Origin: Chitinophagaceae bacterium
GTDB taxonomy: Bacteria > Bacteroidota > Bacteroidia > Chitinophagales > Chitinophagaceae
Length of the DNA: 64,000 nucleotides
Direction: 5' to 3'
Assembly (NCBI GenBank): GCA_004173235.1
Contig: SEAC01000030.1
Span: forward strand, 89,387 to 153,386
The notes beneath the pieces are model-generated. The model ran no database searches and was not told the origin of the DNA. It worked only from the letters and a program-made list of their open reading frames with translations. A program made the position numbers and the translations under genes. Below are positions 1 through 10,604 of this stretch, one piece after another. Positions within the stretch are counted from its first letter, which is position 1, and each line of letters starts with the position of its first letter.

Positions 1-3000
1 TAGAAGAAAGCAGTTTCGTTGAAGTTCTTTCTTGGATTTACGGGGCCCGATGTGGCCGCAGCAGGTTCCTCCGCCGCGACTGTGGTATCCGCCACCGAAT
101 AATTCGCGTCGGCTATCGCAATCCCGGAGGCTTTTCCTTGCAACGCTGCTTCTGCGTTTGCTGCTGTGGCCACGGGCGCGGACATCCTCTTACGCGCGTC
201 GCCTTTGCGGCCATCACGGCGCACACGCGGTGGCAACGCAGGGTAGGGACGATCAGTGAAGAGAAACGCGTCGGCGATCGGATAGGGAACATTGAGCATA
301 TCGGGACTGCGGTCGGCCGACATGGATTGCACGACACGAAAACCCCCATCGGAGGTGAAGCCGCGGCTGAAATAGCTTATTTGCCAAACGGCTGGAGGTG
401 CCCATTCGAAGGGAGCCAGCTGGTCGAGCGATGCATCATACATACCTGCAAGCAGCTCCGCGGCCACCTGCTCGCCTTTCGGCCCGCGAACGGTTACCCG
501 CCACTGTTCCTGGCTTCCCGGAAGTGTTTTGTCGCGGAACGTGGCCAGCGACACCTGCAGCTGTTTGTTGCTCCACGGAACTGCCACCGGAAGCACAACC
601 GTATAAATACGGTTGTCGCGGATGGTGTGATAAGCAACCTGCAGCCCGCCGCGATCTTCTTCCTTTATGCTGATGCCCTGCGTGGTGATGCCCGCGCGCG
701 CGTTGAGCCCGTCCACGCTTTGGGCGATGCTGTCGGCGCTCCGGCGTTGCAGCTGGCGCAACAGGTAGAGATCGGCAGATGATTGCAGCAGCGCTGTTAC
801 GGTTTCGCCGGGCTGGGCACTATTCTTGTCCAACGCAGCGGCGAAATACACCGGGCGGTTCAATTTGTCGCCCGCAAGCAGCTCCACCCGCTGCTGCAGG
901 CGCACCACGCGGCCGGCACTATCCGAAGTGAGCAACTCAAGCTCATAAAAACCTGCGGGAAGTCTGGATCCTCCCGGCAACATCAATTGGCCGTTGCGGA
1001 GGCTATCTGTCCAGGTAAGCACCGTGCCCGTGCGCGGCCACGTGGCGGGGTTGCCTTCATCGGCATACGGATCGTTGGGAAAGAAGTGTAGGAACGAATC
1101 GCGCGGCATCAGGTATTGGTCGGGCGCCTCCCAGAAGCGGTCGCGCAGCAGTCGCTGGTTGGGCTGTATGGAGTGAATGCGCACTTCGACCTTGCGTTGC
1201 TGCGCTTCGCCGTTGGCGTTCGTCAGGCGCACCGGGATGGCGCGGAAAGAATCTGCGGGCAGGCGTTCAGCAAGCGGCACCTGCAGGAACAGCGAAGTGT
1301 AGCCAGCGTGGATCGACTCGTTGGCACTGCGCGTTTCGCCGTTCAGGTCGGTGATGTCGGTGATGACCTGGAAGCTGAAGAGCGCATTGCTTGCCGAATC
1401 ATAATTGGGGTCGGGGCGCGCTGCAAACTTGATGGAGAAGCGTCCGGAGGCGTCGGTGAGCGTGGTGCCGTTGGTGATCTCCACCGGCGTTGACGCAGGG
1501 TACCACCACCTGTAGAAATACGGTATCTGTGGCGTGCGGATCACGCGGTAGCGCACCTGCGCGCCTTCAATGCTGTTGCCTGCATAGGCAAGGGCGCTGC
1601 CGGCCATCGTTACCGTGTCGCCCACACGGTAGGTGGCGCGCAGTGTGTCGAAGCGCACTTCGAATTTCGGACGCTTGTATTCTTCCACGGAGAAGGAGGC
1701 CATTCCATCCCAATCGGAGCTGGAAACCGTAAACCGGCCACCCAGGCCGCCTGCGGGGAGTGCGAACTTCGCCTGGAATGAACCGAATTCGTTGGTCTGA
1801 ACGGTTACGCGTCCCTGCTCCTTGTAATTCGCATCCCTCAGGATCACCTCTGCCGCCGCATTGCGCAACAGCTCCGGGCTGCCCTTCGATTCGAGCACGA
1901 TGCCTTTGAGATAGGCGGTCTGCCCCGGGCGATAGAGTCCGCGGTCGGTAAAAAAATAAACAGTGGGTCGCCGCGCGGAGGCCACCACGCGCCGCCTCGG
2001 AGAATAGTAGGAGGTGTTCTCGTCGGTCATGTTCAACCGGTCGGTGCCTGCGCGGATGTCGAGCTGGTAGTTGCCGTAGCGCTCGGTAGGGAATGATGCA
2101 CGCACCCTGCCTTCGGCTTTGGTGACATAGGTGCCCACCAGTGTGCGGAGGTAGCCGTTTGCGGCGCTATTGTATTGTTGTTCGTATAGGCGCACCTGCG
2201 CGCCCGAAACCGGTCGCCCGCTATCGCGGTGCACCACGAAAAATTCATCTCCGTTCTGGAGGTAAGCGAGGTTGGAAACATAGAAGGTTGCCGCAGTCGC
2301 AAAAGTTTGTTCTGTGCGGAACGTTGCATCGCTGCTGGCAAGCAGGAGGTAGCGGCCGGTAGGAAGCGCCGGCACTTTTCCTTCGGCACTGTGCGCCTGC
2401 TTATCGGTAGTTGCCGGTAGTGTTTGCTCCCAGCTGGTGAGCACAGGTTTCTGAAAAAGTTCCGCCCATTCGTCTTCGTCGAGGTACTCGATCCTTGCAG
2501 TATCGGCTATGGCAATCACCCGCAAGTAGATGCGGGAAAGGTTGCGCCATTTAACGAGGTAGCGAAACGGTTGTGCGGGCAGATTCACGCGCTCTAAGCG
2601 AAGATCCAGTACACTACCGTTGATGTCGCGTTGAAGATTTACGCTCATCGCGTAGTAGTGCGGGTAGCGTGCGCTATCGCCTGCCATCGGCTGGATCAGC
2701 TCGAGTGCCTTGATATGTGCGTACCGCCACGTGCTGTCCCTACCGGCAACGTAACTATTGGCCCGGTCGTGGTACCACGAGGCCAGTGCAAGGCGCGCAC
2801 CGCCGGCAGGGCGTGTGGCGGTTTCGCCTGCAATGCGCTGGCGAAGCGCCCGCACGTACAGGCTGTCTTTGTCGGGGCCGTCAAACTCTGCGTACGCAAA
2901 CTCGAGCCGCGTTTCGTCGGTGAAATCTTCCAGCGCCGCATCGTTGCGGGTTAAATGAAAGCGGGTAATGTCCTGCAACAGTCGCAAGCGCTTCAGCACG

Positions 3001-3722
3001 GGGTGTGTTCCGCTGTCGGCGACCGACCGTATAAATACGGGTGCGGGGTCGAATACCCAGGGAGCCGTAAGCGCATAGTCGCGCTCCGGGCGCGCTTCAT
3101 TGAGATTGGTGTTGGCGTAGATATCAAGCGCGCGGAATGCCACGAGGTCGTAGAGGGTAGGGCGGAGCCACGGTGCATTACCCCTGCGGAGTAGTGGCGA
3201 CCAGGTTTCGGTGGGTACTTGCTGCAGCACTGTCTTCGACGCAAGTGCCGCCTCCAGTTCGCGGTCGATGGACTGAAGCAACCGGTTGAGGCTCCAGGTC
3301 ATCAGGTCGGCGGAAGTGTCGTTGGCCACGGTGGTTCGCTCGCGCAGCGACCAGATGTTGCGGAGCAGGTAGTTGTAATACAGTTCGGCTTTGAGCGAAT
3401 GCGCAACGGCGGCAGCCGCGCCGCGAAGTCCGGATGTTTCCTGCTCCAGCTCGCGGATGCTGAGTGCGGCATTGTCTTCGCGGTTCTGGCTGCGCAGCAC
3501 GCCGCGGTAGTAGATGGCGCGAATGAGCTGCGGCTCGTTGCCCTGCCCGCGCGCTGCAGTATACACGGCATTCGCCCGCGTAAGCGCGGTGGCAGGACGA
3601 CCGACCTTATCCACGAGGCTGTCGATGGTCTTCCATTCGCGGTCGTACCAGGTTTTCGTTTGCGCGCCGGCGTGGTTGAGCAGGCTGAAGAGGGACAGCA
3701 GCGCGAGGAGAAGGCGTTTCAT
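1..3722 (-). CDS. Alpha-2-macroglobulin family protein, N-terminal part (runs off the left window edge)
   Basis: Continuous minus-strand frame from ATG at 3722 (MKRLLLALLSLFSLLNHAGAQ signal peptide) to the edge without a stop, hence absent from the ORF track. Near the edge it reads ...SGPVNRKKFNETAFF, resembling the NETAFFxP motif of bacterial alpha-2-macroglobulins. Confidence 0.8.
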   Translation of the reverse strand, partial: MKRLLLALLSLFSLLNHAGAQTKTWYDREWKTIDSLVDKVGRPATALTRANAVYTAARGQGNEPQLIRAIYYRGVLRSQNREDNAALSIRELEQETSGLRGAAAAVAHSLKAELYYNYLLRNIWSLRERTTVANDTSADLMTWSLNRLLQSIDRELEAALASKTVLQQVPTETWSPLLRRGNAPWLRPTLYDLVAFRALDIYANTNLNEARPERDYALTAPWVFDPAPVFIRSVADSGTHPVLKRLRLLQDITRFHLTRNDAALEDFTDETRLEFAYAEFDGPDKDSLYVRALRQRIAGETATRPAGGARLALASWYHDRANSYVAGRDSTWRYAHIKALELIQPMAGDSARYPHYYAMSVNLQRDINGSVLDLRLERVNLPAQPFRYLVKWRNLSRIYLRVIAIADTARIEYLDEDEWAELFQKPVLTSWEQTLPATTDKQAHSAEGKVPALPTGRYLLLASSDATFRTEQTFATAATFYVSNLAYLQNGDEFFVVHRDSGRPVSGAQVRLYEQQYNSAANGYLRTLVGTYVTKAEGRVRASFPTERYGNYQLDIRAGTDRLNMTDENTSYYSPRRRVVASARRPTVYFFTDRGLYRPGQTAYLKGIVLESKGSPELLRNAAAEVILRDANYKEQGRVTVQTNEFGSFQAKFALPAGGLGGRFTVSSSDWDGMASFSVEEYKRPKFEVRFDTLRATYRVGDTVTMAGSALAYAGNSIEGAQVRYRVIRTPQIPYFYRWWYPASTPVEITNGTTLTDASGRFSIKFAARPDPNYDSASNALFSFQVITDITDLNGETRSANESIHAGYTSLFLQVPLAERLPADSFRAIPVRLTNANGEAQQRKVEVRIHSIQPNQRLLRDRFWEAPDQYLMPRDSFLHFFPNDPYADEGNPATWPRTGTVLTWTDSLRNGQLMLPGGSRLPAGFYELELLTSDSAGRVVRLQQRVELLAGDKLNRPVYFAAALDKNSAQPGETVTALLQSSADLYLLRQLQRRSADSIAQSVDGLNARAGITTQGISIKEEDRGGLQVAYHTIRDNRIYTVVLPVAVPWSNKQLQVSLATFRDKTLPGSQEQWRVTVRGPKGEQVAAELLAGMYDASLDQLAPFEWAPPAVWQISYFSRGFTSDGGFRVVQSMSADRSPDMLNVPYPIADAFLFTDRPYPALPPRVRRDGRKGDARKRMSAPVATAANAEAALQGKASGIAIADANYSVADTTVAAEEPAAATSGPVNPRKNFNETAFF

Positions 3723-3862
3723 ACAGTTGCGGTTTGCGTGCTGTGAATATAGAACCGTTCTGCTGCATGGCGGTGGTGCGAACTGCTTTAACTTTTGTTT
3801 AGAAGGCGCCTGTAAACCTCAGCTTCATAAAAGCAATCTATCTTGCAAGGAGACTATTTTTT

Positions 3863-4711
3863 ATGAGAACAACATTTACCCTCTTCCTCGCACTGTTAGT
3901 ATCGACATCTTTCGCGCGGCCTTTTTATCCCTACTACGATGAAGGCCGTCTGACGATCACCTTCGCCGGGCTCACCAACCTCGTAGTGCAGGTAGACAAC
4001 CGCTATTACGCGCCTACCGACAACGTGATCTCGCTGGAGCATGTACCCGCTGGCCGCCATACGGTGCGCGTGTATCAGCCCCGCAACAACAACCGCGGCA
4101 ACGTTCTTTACACCGCGCAGGTCCAGATCAAGTCGTACATCCACACCGATCTAATGTTCAACCGCTTCGGCCGCGCGTACATAGATGAACGCCGTGTCAA
4201 CGGAATCGTGAACAACGACTATTCGCAATGGGGCAATGGCAATTACGGCGACAGCCAGGGCTGGACGGATGCGGACTGGAACAACGGCAACTGGGGCAAC
4301 GGCGGCGGATACTCCGGCGGATGGGGCAACGGCGGCAACAACAACGGTAATGGCAATGGCGGCGGCGGCAATAACAACGGCGGTGGCTACGGCAACGGCG
4401 GTTACAACAATGGCAGCTATGGTGCTATGAATGCAAATTCCTTCACCGCACTTTTGCAGCAATTGCGCAACGAGAACTTCGACAACACGAAGATGACCAT
4501 TGCCAGGGACGCTCTTTCGAGCAACCGCGTGTCGGTAGCGCAGGTGAAGCAGCTGATGCAGCAATTCACCTTCGACAGCGACCGCCTGGAACTGGCCAAG
4601 GCAGCATATCCCCGTTGCACCGACAAGAACAATTACTTCCAGCTGAGCGATGCCTTCGAGTTTTCGAGCAGCAAGGAATCGCTATCCACCTGGGTGCGCA
4701 ACCAGCACTAA
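3863..4711 (+). CDS. DUF4476 domain-containing secreted protein with Asn/Gly-rich linker
   Basis: Signal peptide; C-terminal FTALLQQLRNENFDNTKMTIARDALSSNRVSVAQVKQLMQQFTFDSDRLELAKAAYPRCTDKNNYFQL is DUF4476-like; N/G/W/Y-rich middle. Confidence 0.8.
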   Translation: MRTTFTLFLALLVSTSFARPFYPYYDEGRLTITFAGLTNLVVQVDNRYYAPTDNVISLEHVPAGRHTVRVYQPRNNNRGNVLYTAQVQIKSYIHTDLMFNRFGRAYIDERRVNGIVNNDYSQWGNGNYGDSQGWTDADWNNGNWGNGGGYSGGWGNGGNNNGNGNGGGGNNNGGGYGNGGYNNGSYGAMNANSFTALLQQLRNENFDNTKMTIARDALSSNRVSVAQVKQLMQQFTFDSDRLELAKAAYPRCTDKNNYFQLSDAFEFSSSKESLSTWVRNQH

Positions 4712-4750
4712 TCAGGCAACCGCAACCTTTGAATGACCCATCCAAAACAA

Positions 4751-4776
4751 AAACCCCGGCCTTGTGACCGGGGTTT
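4751..4776. terminator. Bidirectional intrinsic terminator
   Basis: aaaccccgg-ccttgtga-ccggggttt between convergent genes. Confidence 0.85.
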
Positions 4777-4796
4777 TCTTTATGCGTTGGATGGGG

Positions 4797-5672
4797 TTAT
4801 TTGCCGATAACGGAAGCCATCGTCTTGCCGATATCTGCCGGGCTCGACACCACGTGGATGCCACACTCTTCCATGATCTTCATCTTGGCAGCAGCCGTGT
4901 CTTCGGCTCCGCCTACGATGGCGCCGGCGTGGCCCATGCGGCGTCCGGGAGGTGCGGTCTGTCCGGCGATAAAGCCTACAACCGGCTTCTTGTTGTTCGT
5001 GCTCTGGATGTAGCGTGCTGCTTCTGCTTCCATGCCGCCGCCGATCTCGCCGATCATCACGATGGCGTCGGTTTCGGGGTCGTTCATGAAGAGTTCAACG
5101 GCTTCCTTGGTGGTAGTGCCGATGATGGGGTCGCCGCCAATGCCCACGGCTGTAGAAATACCGAGGCCAGCCTTCGCAATCTGGTCGGCAGCTTCGTAGG
5201 TGAGGGTGCCCGATTTGGACACGATGCCGATGCGGCCTTTCTTGAATACGAAGCCCGGCATGATGCCCACCTTGCATTCGTCGGCCGTGATCACGCCGGG
5301 GCAGTTGGGCCCAATGAGACGGGTGTTGGTTCCCTGGAGCACGCTCTTCACTTTCACCATATCCTGCACGGGAATGCCTTCGGTGATGCATACCACGAGG
5401 GCAACGCCCGCTTCAGCAGCTTCCATGATGGCGTCGGCAGCAAATGCCGGCGGCACGAAGATGATGGATACGTTGGCACCCGTTTCCTTCACGCAGTCGG
5501 CCACGGTGTTGAACACGCGGCGGTCGAGGTGGTCGCTGCCGCCCTTGCCAGGGGTAACGCCGCCAACCACGTTGGTGCCATACTCGATCATCTGCGAGGC
5601 GTGGAAAGTGCCTTCCGTACCTGTGAAGCCCTGCACGAGGACTTTGGATTCCTTATTGACAAGAATGCTCAT
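4797..5672 (-). CDS. sucD: Succinyl-CoA ligase (ADP-forming) subunit alpha
   Basis: [45 protein letters not shown]...; [20 protein letters not shown]; phosphohistidine region GHAGAIVGG. Confidence 0.96.
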   Translation of the reverse strand: MSILVNKESKVLVQGFTGTEGTFHASQMIEYGTNVVGGVTPGKGGSDHLDRRVFNTVADCVKETGANVSIIFVPPAFAADAIMEAAEAGVALVVCITEGIPVQDMVKVKSVLQGTNTRLIGPNCPGVITADECKVGIMPGFVFKKGRIGIVSKSGTLTYEAADQIAKAGLGISTAVGIGGDPIIGTTTKEAVELFMNDPETDAIVMIGEIGGGMEAEAARYIQSTNNKKPVVGFIAGQTAPPGRRMGHAGAIVGGAEDTAAAKMKIMEECGIHVVSSPADIGKTMASVIGK

Positions 5673-5773
5673 AGCGCGTTTTAAAAGTTGGGCAAAAGTA
5701 AGGCAAAGAACGCTGAACTGGGTAGTGCGAAGCCGGAACTTTCCGGGAAGCCTGGCACCGGGCGGGAACGCAT

Positions 5774-5806
5774 GAAAAGGCCCGCGTTGGCAACGCGGGC
5801 CTTTTC
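5774..5806. terminator. Intrinsic terminator
   Basis: Perfect inverted repeat gaaaaggcccgcgttg / caacgcgggccttttc downstream of the 5822-6334 gene. Confidence 0.8.
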
Positions 5807-5821
5807 GAACGCATTTTTTTA

Positions 5822-6334
5822 TCAGTTGTTGGTCATATACTTACGCTGGCCGGCGTAAAGGATCACGAAAACGATCGCGATGATAGCGGCGAAGGCACCG
5901 AACACCATCGTGGCCAGATTGAAGCCCATCAGGATGAACATAACGGGAATGGGAACGATCTCGCCGATGGCGTAGAGGCTGAAGCCCTGCTTCTTCAGTT
6001 TGCGCATCTGCAGCGCACCTACGAGGCAAAGCGTGGTGAAGAGGAACGTGAGGCCCACGTTGATGTACTTGAATTGCTCGCCGCGCTGCGCCATCTCCAT
6101 CGACGCATCCAGCCACCTGCCGAGGAAACCGTCGCCGACCTTGTCGCGGCCTTCGCGGATCTTGTCGATCTGCTCCTGCGGGTTCTTGTTCATTGCCAGT
6201 CCCCACAGCGTGCCGATGTAACTCCAGGCACAGCCGATGAACGTGAGGATGGTCAGGACATTGAGCGTGCTCGGCAGTTCTTTCGGCCGATGGTCGCGAA
6301 GAATGTCGGATTGCTGGTTGGGGTATTGTTCCAT
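5822..6334 (-). CDS. Hypothetical multi-pass membrane protein
   Basis: ORF; likely start [34 protein letters not shown] at 6334; several hydrophobic helices. Confidence 0.7.
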   Translation of the reverse strand: MEQYPNQQSDILRDHRPKELPSTLNVLTILTFIGCAWSYIGTLWGLAMNKNPQEQIDKIREGRDKVGDGFLGRWLDASMEMAQRGEQFKYINVGLTFLFTTLCLVGALQMRKLKKQGFSLYAIGEIVPIPVMFILMGFNLATMVFGAFAAIIAIVFVILYAGQRKYMTNN

Positions 6335-6372
6335 AAACAGTTTTTGGTGGGGGAAATTAGGGAAAATGTAGG

Positions 6373-6404
6373 AATGTGCTAATGGGGTAATGTGCTGATG
6401 GGGT
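6373..6404. repeat. Tandem 16-bp repeat (aatgtgctRatggggt x2)
   Basis: aatgtgctaatggggt followed by aatgtgctgatggggt. Confidence 0.85.
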
Positions 6405-6410
6405 AATGCT

Positions 6411-6459
6411 AAACCACAAACCACAAACCTCAAACTTTAAACTGCAAACTGAAAACTGT
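6411..6459. repeat. Heptad array H1 (AAACNNN x7)
   Basis: aaaccac|aaaccac|aaacctc|aaacttt|aaactgc|aaactga|aaactgt. Confidence 0.9.
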
Positions 6460-6465
6460 AAAGCC

Positions 6466-7311
6466 TCACTCCTCCGGCGGCGGCACCAGCTCCGGCGCAT
6501 CGTGCGCCGTAAGTTCCTCCATGTTGCGGTCGTTGGAGATCTTGCCGGTCTCTTCGAGCTGGCGCATGTCTTTGGCATCGCGGAGGAATTCGGAGGCGAA
6601 GATGAAGTCGTTGAGGCGCTGATTCTTGGAAAAGATGATCTCCTTGTTGTTGCCTTCCCACTCTTTGTGGCCCTGGTACATATACACGATATGATCGCCG
6701 ATCTCCATCACCGAGTTCATGTCGTGCGTATTGATGACGGTGGTGATGTTGTACTCTTCGGTGATCTCCTTGATCAGTTGGTCGATGAGGCCGGAGGTCT
6801 GCGGATCGAGGCCCGAGTTGGGCTCATCCACAAACAGGTATTTGGGGTTGAGCACGATGGCGCGGGCGATGCCTACGCGTTTCATCATACCGCCCGAAAG
6901 TTCGGCGGGGAATTTTTTGTTGGCGCCTTTCAGGTTTACTCGGTCCAGCACTTCGTTCACACGCTCCCTTTTTTCGCGCTGCGATTTGTGCGTGAACATG
7001 TCGAGCGGGAAGATGATGTTCTCTTCAACGGTCATCGAGCTGAAGAGGGCGGAACCCTGGAAGAGCATGCCGATCTCCTTCCGGATCTCTTTCTTCTGCT
7101 TCACATCCATCGCCGTAAAGTCCTGCCCGCCATAGAGAATCTGGCCTGCATCCGGGTGGAAGAGGCCCACCATGCATTTCATCAGCACCGTTTTGCCTGA
7201 CCCCGACGAGCCGATGATGAGGTTGCACTTGCCGGCCTCCATCGTCACGTTGGCGTCGTTGATCACCGTCTTGCCGGCGAAGCCTTTGCGTAGGTTTTTT
7301 ACTTCGATCAT
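6466..7311 (-). CDS. ABC transporter ATP-binding protein, MlaF-like
   Basis: Walker A GSSGSGKT, signature LSGGMMKRVGIARA, Walker B YLFVDEP; paired with MlaE-like permease. Confidence 0.9.
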   Translation of the reverse strand: MIEVKNLRKGFAGKTVINDANVTMEAGKCNLIIGSSGSGKTVLMKCMVGLFHPDAGQILYGGQDFTAMDVKQKKEIRKEIGMLFQGSALFSSMTVEENIIFPLDMFTHKSQREKRERVNEVLDRVNLKGANKKFPAELSGGMMKRVGIARAIVLNPKYLFVDEPNSGLDPQTSGLIDQLIKEITEEYNITTVINTHDMNSVMEIGDHIVYMYQGHKEWEGNNKEIIFSKNQRLNDFIFASEFLRDAKDMRQLEETGKISNDRNMEELTAHDAPELVPPPEE

Positions 7312-8054
7312 GTTTGAAGGAGTAGTGCAGCGAGGATATAGTCGGCAAACAGCACGGCCACGCAGGTGACCACCACCGATTTGGTGGAAGCACGCCCGAT
7401 TTCGAGCGCACCGCCGCTGACGTGGTAGCCAAAGTAGGCCGGGATGCTGGCGATGAGAAACGAAAAGGTATAGGCCTTACTGAGGGCGAAGAATACGTTG
7501 TACGGGATGAACGCCATGTGCAGGCCGCGGTCGTAGGTGGTGGCATCGATGATGCCGGACGCTACGGAAGCCACGCGGCCGCCCCAGATGCCGAGCACGG
7601 CGGCCATCACGATAAGCATCGGGATCATCACCAGCGAAGCCACGATCTTCGGCAACACGAGGTAAGCCTTCGTATTGATGCCCATGATCTCAAGGGCGTC
7701 GATCTGCTCGCTCACGCGCATGTTGCCCAGCTCGCCGGCGATCTTGGATCCAACCACACCGGCCAGCACGATACACACGAGCGTCGGAGCGAACTCCAGG
7801 ATCACCGTGTCGCGCACGATCTGCGGGATCGTTTCCGGTGGAATGAGCGGGTTGGTGAGCTGATAGGCCGTTTGCACCGCCGACACGGCACCCATGAACA
7901 CCGAGATGATCACCACGATGCCGAGCGAGCCGATGCCGATCTCCGAGCACTGGTGCATGAACTCCTTCCAATACATCTTGAAATTCTCCGGTTTGGAGAA
8001 CATACCGCGGATCATCAGGATGTACCGGCCTATGTCTGTAAAGAATTTCGTCAT
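7308..8054 (-). CDS. MlaE-family ABC transporter permease
   Basis: VVGSKIAGELGNMRVSEQIDALEIMGINTKAYLVLPKIVA is the MlaE family core; overlaps the ATPase gene by 4 nt. Confidence 0.92.
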   Translation of the reverse strand: MTKFFTDIGRYILMIRGMFSKPENFKMYWKEFMHQCSEIGIGSLGIVVIISVFMGAVSAVQTAYQLTNPLIPPETIPQIVRDTVILEFAPTLVCIVLAGVVGSKIAGELGNMRVSEQIDALEIMGINTKAYLVLPKIVASLVMIPMLIVMAAVLGIWGGRVASVASGIIDATTYDRGLHMAFIPYNVFFALSKAYTFSFLIASIPAYFGYHVSGGALEIGRASTKSVVVTCVAVLFADYILAALLLQT

Positions 8055-8088
8055 TGGTTCCTTTAGTTCACTCTGTCCTTAGTTCGTC

Positions 8089-8151
8089 GTGAGCCGTCAG
8101 CCGTCAGGCGTGAGGAAGGATGCGCTCACGTTCACGGTTCACGCCTCACGT
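8089..8151. repeat. Heptad array H2, two opposed halves
   Basis: gtgagcc|gtcagcc|gtcaggc|gtgagga then gctcacg|ttcacgg|ttcacgc|ctcacgt; the second half overlaps the maeB stop. Confidence 0.85.
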
Positions 8152-10478
8152 TTTTGCTTCAGCCGCTTCCACCAGGGCGAGCGACGGATGGCCTCCTCGT
8201 TCGCCTGCTGGTTCTTGATCTGCGCGTCCACCACTGCAATAGTAGCCATATTCACAATATTGCGAACCGAGCTTCCCAACTGCAGAATATGGACGGGCTT
8301 CTTCAACCCTAACAAAATCGGGCCAATGGCTTCCGAGCCGCCCAGCTCCTTGAGCAGGTTGTAGGCCACGTTGCCCGCGGCCAGGTTGGGGAAGATGAGG
8401 GTGTTCACCGATTTGTCCACCAACTCGCTGAACGGATAGTTCTCCTTCATGAGCTCGTTGTTGAAGGCCATCGAGGCCTGCATCTCGCCATCCACAATCA
8501 GCGTGGGGTCGGCGTTCTTGACGATTTCCCGTGCGCGCGCCACCGTATGCGCCTCTTCCGAATTCGAAGAGCCGAAGTTGGAATAGCTCAGCATCGCAAT
8601 GCGCGGCTGGATGTTGAAGTGGCGCACTTCCTGGGCCGTAAGGCGCACGATCTCCGCCAGCTCTTCCGCCGTGGGGTGAAAGTTCACCGTGGTGTCGGCA
8701 AGGAAGATCGGACCCTTCTTCGTGAGCATCAGGTACATGCCTGCGATCTTGGTCACATTCTCTTCGGTGCCGATGCACTGGATGGCCGGACGGATGGTGT
8801 CGGGATAATTTTTCGAAAGACCCGAGATCATGCAATCGGCGTCGCCGGTTTCCACCATCATGCAACCAAAGTAGTTGCGGTCCTTCATCACCTTCCTGCT
8901 TTCGTAGGCGTTGAAGCCTTTGCGTCCGCGCTTCTTGAAGAACAGCTCGCCATACTGGTTGCGCAGGTCCTCCATTTCGTCGGAGCGGGGGTCGTAGATG
9001 GGAAGGCCCTCCAGGTCGATGCCGTTGGCAAGCGCGATGGCGCGGATCTTTCCTTCGTCGCCAAGCAGAATCGGATAACCGATCCCTTCATCGATCACCG
9101 CGTGCGCGGCCTTGAGGATCTTCACATTGTCGGCTTCCGCAAATACAATCCGGCGCGGGTCGCGGCGCGCTTTCGAGTTGAGCACGCGCAGCACCTGGTT
9201 GTCGAGGCCGAGGCGCTTGTTGAGTTCCGCCCGGTAGGCATCCCAATCGTTGATGGGATGTTGCGCTACACCGCTTTCCATGGCCGCCTGCGCTACCGCC
9301 GGTGCCACTGTTGCCAGCAGGCGCGGGTCGAGGGGCTTTGGAATGATGTATTCAGGACCAAACGTGATGGTCTTTGTGTTGTAAGCGAGGTTGACGATAT
9401 CCGGCACCGGGCTTTGCGCCAGATCGGCAAGCGCCTTTACCGCCGCGAGTTTCATCGCTTCGTTGATGCCCGTTGCACGCACGTCGAGCGCCCCGCGGAA
9501 GATGTAGGGGAAGCCCAGTACGTTGTTGACCTGGTTCGGATAATCGGAGCGGCCCGTTGCCATGATGAGATCCTTACGGGCGTTCTTTGCCTCGTCCCAC
9601 GGAATTTCCGGGTCGGGGTTGGCCATCGCGAATACGATCGGGTTCTTCGCCATGCTTTTCACCATATTCGAGGTTACCACGTTGCCGATGCTGAGGCCCA
9701 CGAACACGTCGGCATTCTTCATCGCCATGTCGAGCGTAGTGCCCGGCTTCGCATTGGCGAAGGGCTTCTTGAAATCCTCGAGGTCGTCGCGCTGGCGGTG
9801 CAGTGCGCCCTTGATATCGAACACCTGGAAGTTTTCGGGTCGTGCACCGAGCGACACATACAGCTGGATGCAGGCCATTGCAGCCGCACCCGCACCGTTG
9901 ATCACGAAGCACACTTTATCGATCTTCTTCTTTTGAATTTGCAGCGCGTTGAGCAGGGCGGCAGCCGATATGATGGCAGTTCCGTGCTGGTCGTCGTGCA
10001 TGATCGGAATGGAGAGCTGCTCGCGCAACGCCTTTTCGATCACGAAGCACTCGGGTGCCTTGATGTCTTCGAGGTTGATGCCTCCGAAGGTGGGCTCCAG
10101 CGACCGAACGATCTGCACGAACTTGTCGGGGTCGGTTTCATTGATCTCGATGTCGAATACGTCGATGTCGGCGAAGATCTTGAAGAGTACGCCCTTCCCT
10201 TCCATAACCGGCTTGGAGGCTTCAGGACCGATGTCGCCGAGGCCCAGAACGGCGGTGCCGTTGGAAATAACGCCAACGAGGTTTCCCTTGGCCGTGTATT
10301 TATAGACGTTTTCTTTATGTGCGGCGATCTCCTTGCAGGGTTCTGCAACTCCGGGCGAATAGGCCAGCGAAAGGTCACGCTGGGTCTTCGCTTCCTTTGT
10401 AGGCACCACCTCGATCTTGCCGGGGCGGCCCTTGGCGTGGTATTCCAGCGCCTGTTGTTTTCGTAAGTCTTTGGCCAT
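8139..10478 (-). CDS. maeB: NADP-dependent malic enzyme with C-terminal phosphotransacetylase-like domain
   Basis: [28 protein letters not shown]-terminal PTA-like region. Start taken at [11 protein letters not shown] (10478). Confidence 0.93.
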   Translation of the reverse strand: MAKDLRKQQALEYHAKGRPGKIEVVPTKEAKTQRDLSLAYSPGVAEPCKEIAAHKENVYKYTAKGNLVGVISNGTAVLGLGDIGPEASKPVMEGKGVLFKIFADIDVFDIEINETDPDKFVQIVRSLEPTFGGINLEDIKAPECFVIEKALREQLSIPIMHDDQHGTAIISAAALLNALQIQKKKIDKVCFVINGAGAAAMACIQLYVSLGARPENFQVFDIKGALHRQRDDLEDFKKPFANAKPGTTLDMAMKNADVFVGLSIGNVVTSNMVKSMAKNPIVFAMANPDPEIPWDEAKNARKDLIMATGRSDYPNQVNNVLGFPYIFRGALDVRATGINEAMKLAAVKALADLAQSPVPDIVNLAYNTKTITFGPEYIIPKPLDPRLLATVAPAVAQAAMESGVAQHPINDWDAYRAELNKRLGLDNQVLRVLNSKARRDPRRIVFAEADNVKILKAAHAVIDEGIGYPILLGDEGKIRAIALANGIDLEGLPIYDPRSDEMEDLRNQYGELFFKKRGRKGFNAYESRKVMKDRNYFGCMMVETGDADCMISGLSKNYPDTIRPAIQCIGTEENVTKIAGMYLMLTKKGPIFLADTTVNFHPTAEELAEIVRLTAQEVRHFNIQPRIAMLSYSNFGSSNSEEAHTVARAREIVKNADPTLIVDGEMQASMAFNNELMKENYPFSELVDKSVNTLIFPNLAAGNVAYNLLKELGGSEAIGPILLGLKKPVHILQLGSSVRNIVNMATIAVVDAQIKNQQANEEAIRRSPWWKRLKQKREA

Positions 10479-10604
10479 AGTTAGTGAGCCGGCGGGCAGC
10501 CGAAGCCGCATCGTCCGCAACAGCACTGCAAAGAAAAGGCAATGCCGCCACAACGCCACACGGCACGCCCATTGCCCCCAAGCGCCCGCTCCTTATTTTC
10601 GACG

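Noticed and set aside
32-3746. Plus-strand ORFs at the left edge (e.g. 138-782, 3219-3746)
   Set aside because: Antisense to the alpha-2-macroglobulin frame that stays open from 3722 to the window edge.
6411-6459. Possible CRISPR or coding low-complexity sequence
   Set aside because: 7-nt period is far too short for CRISPR and not a multiple of 3; no supported ORF.
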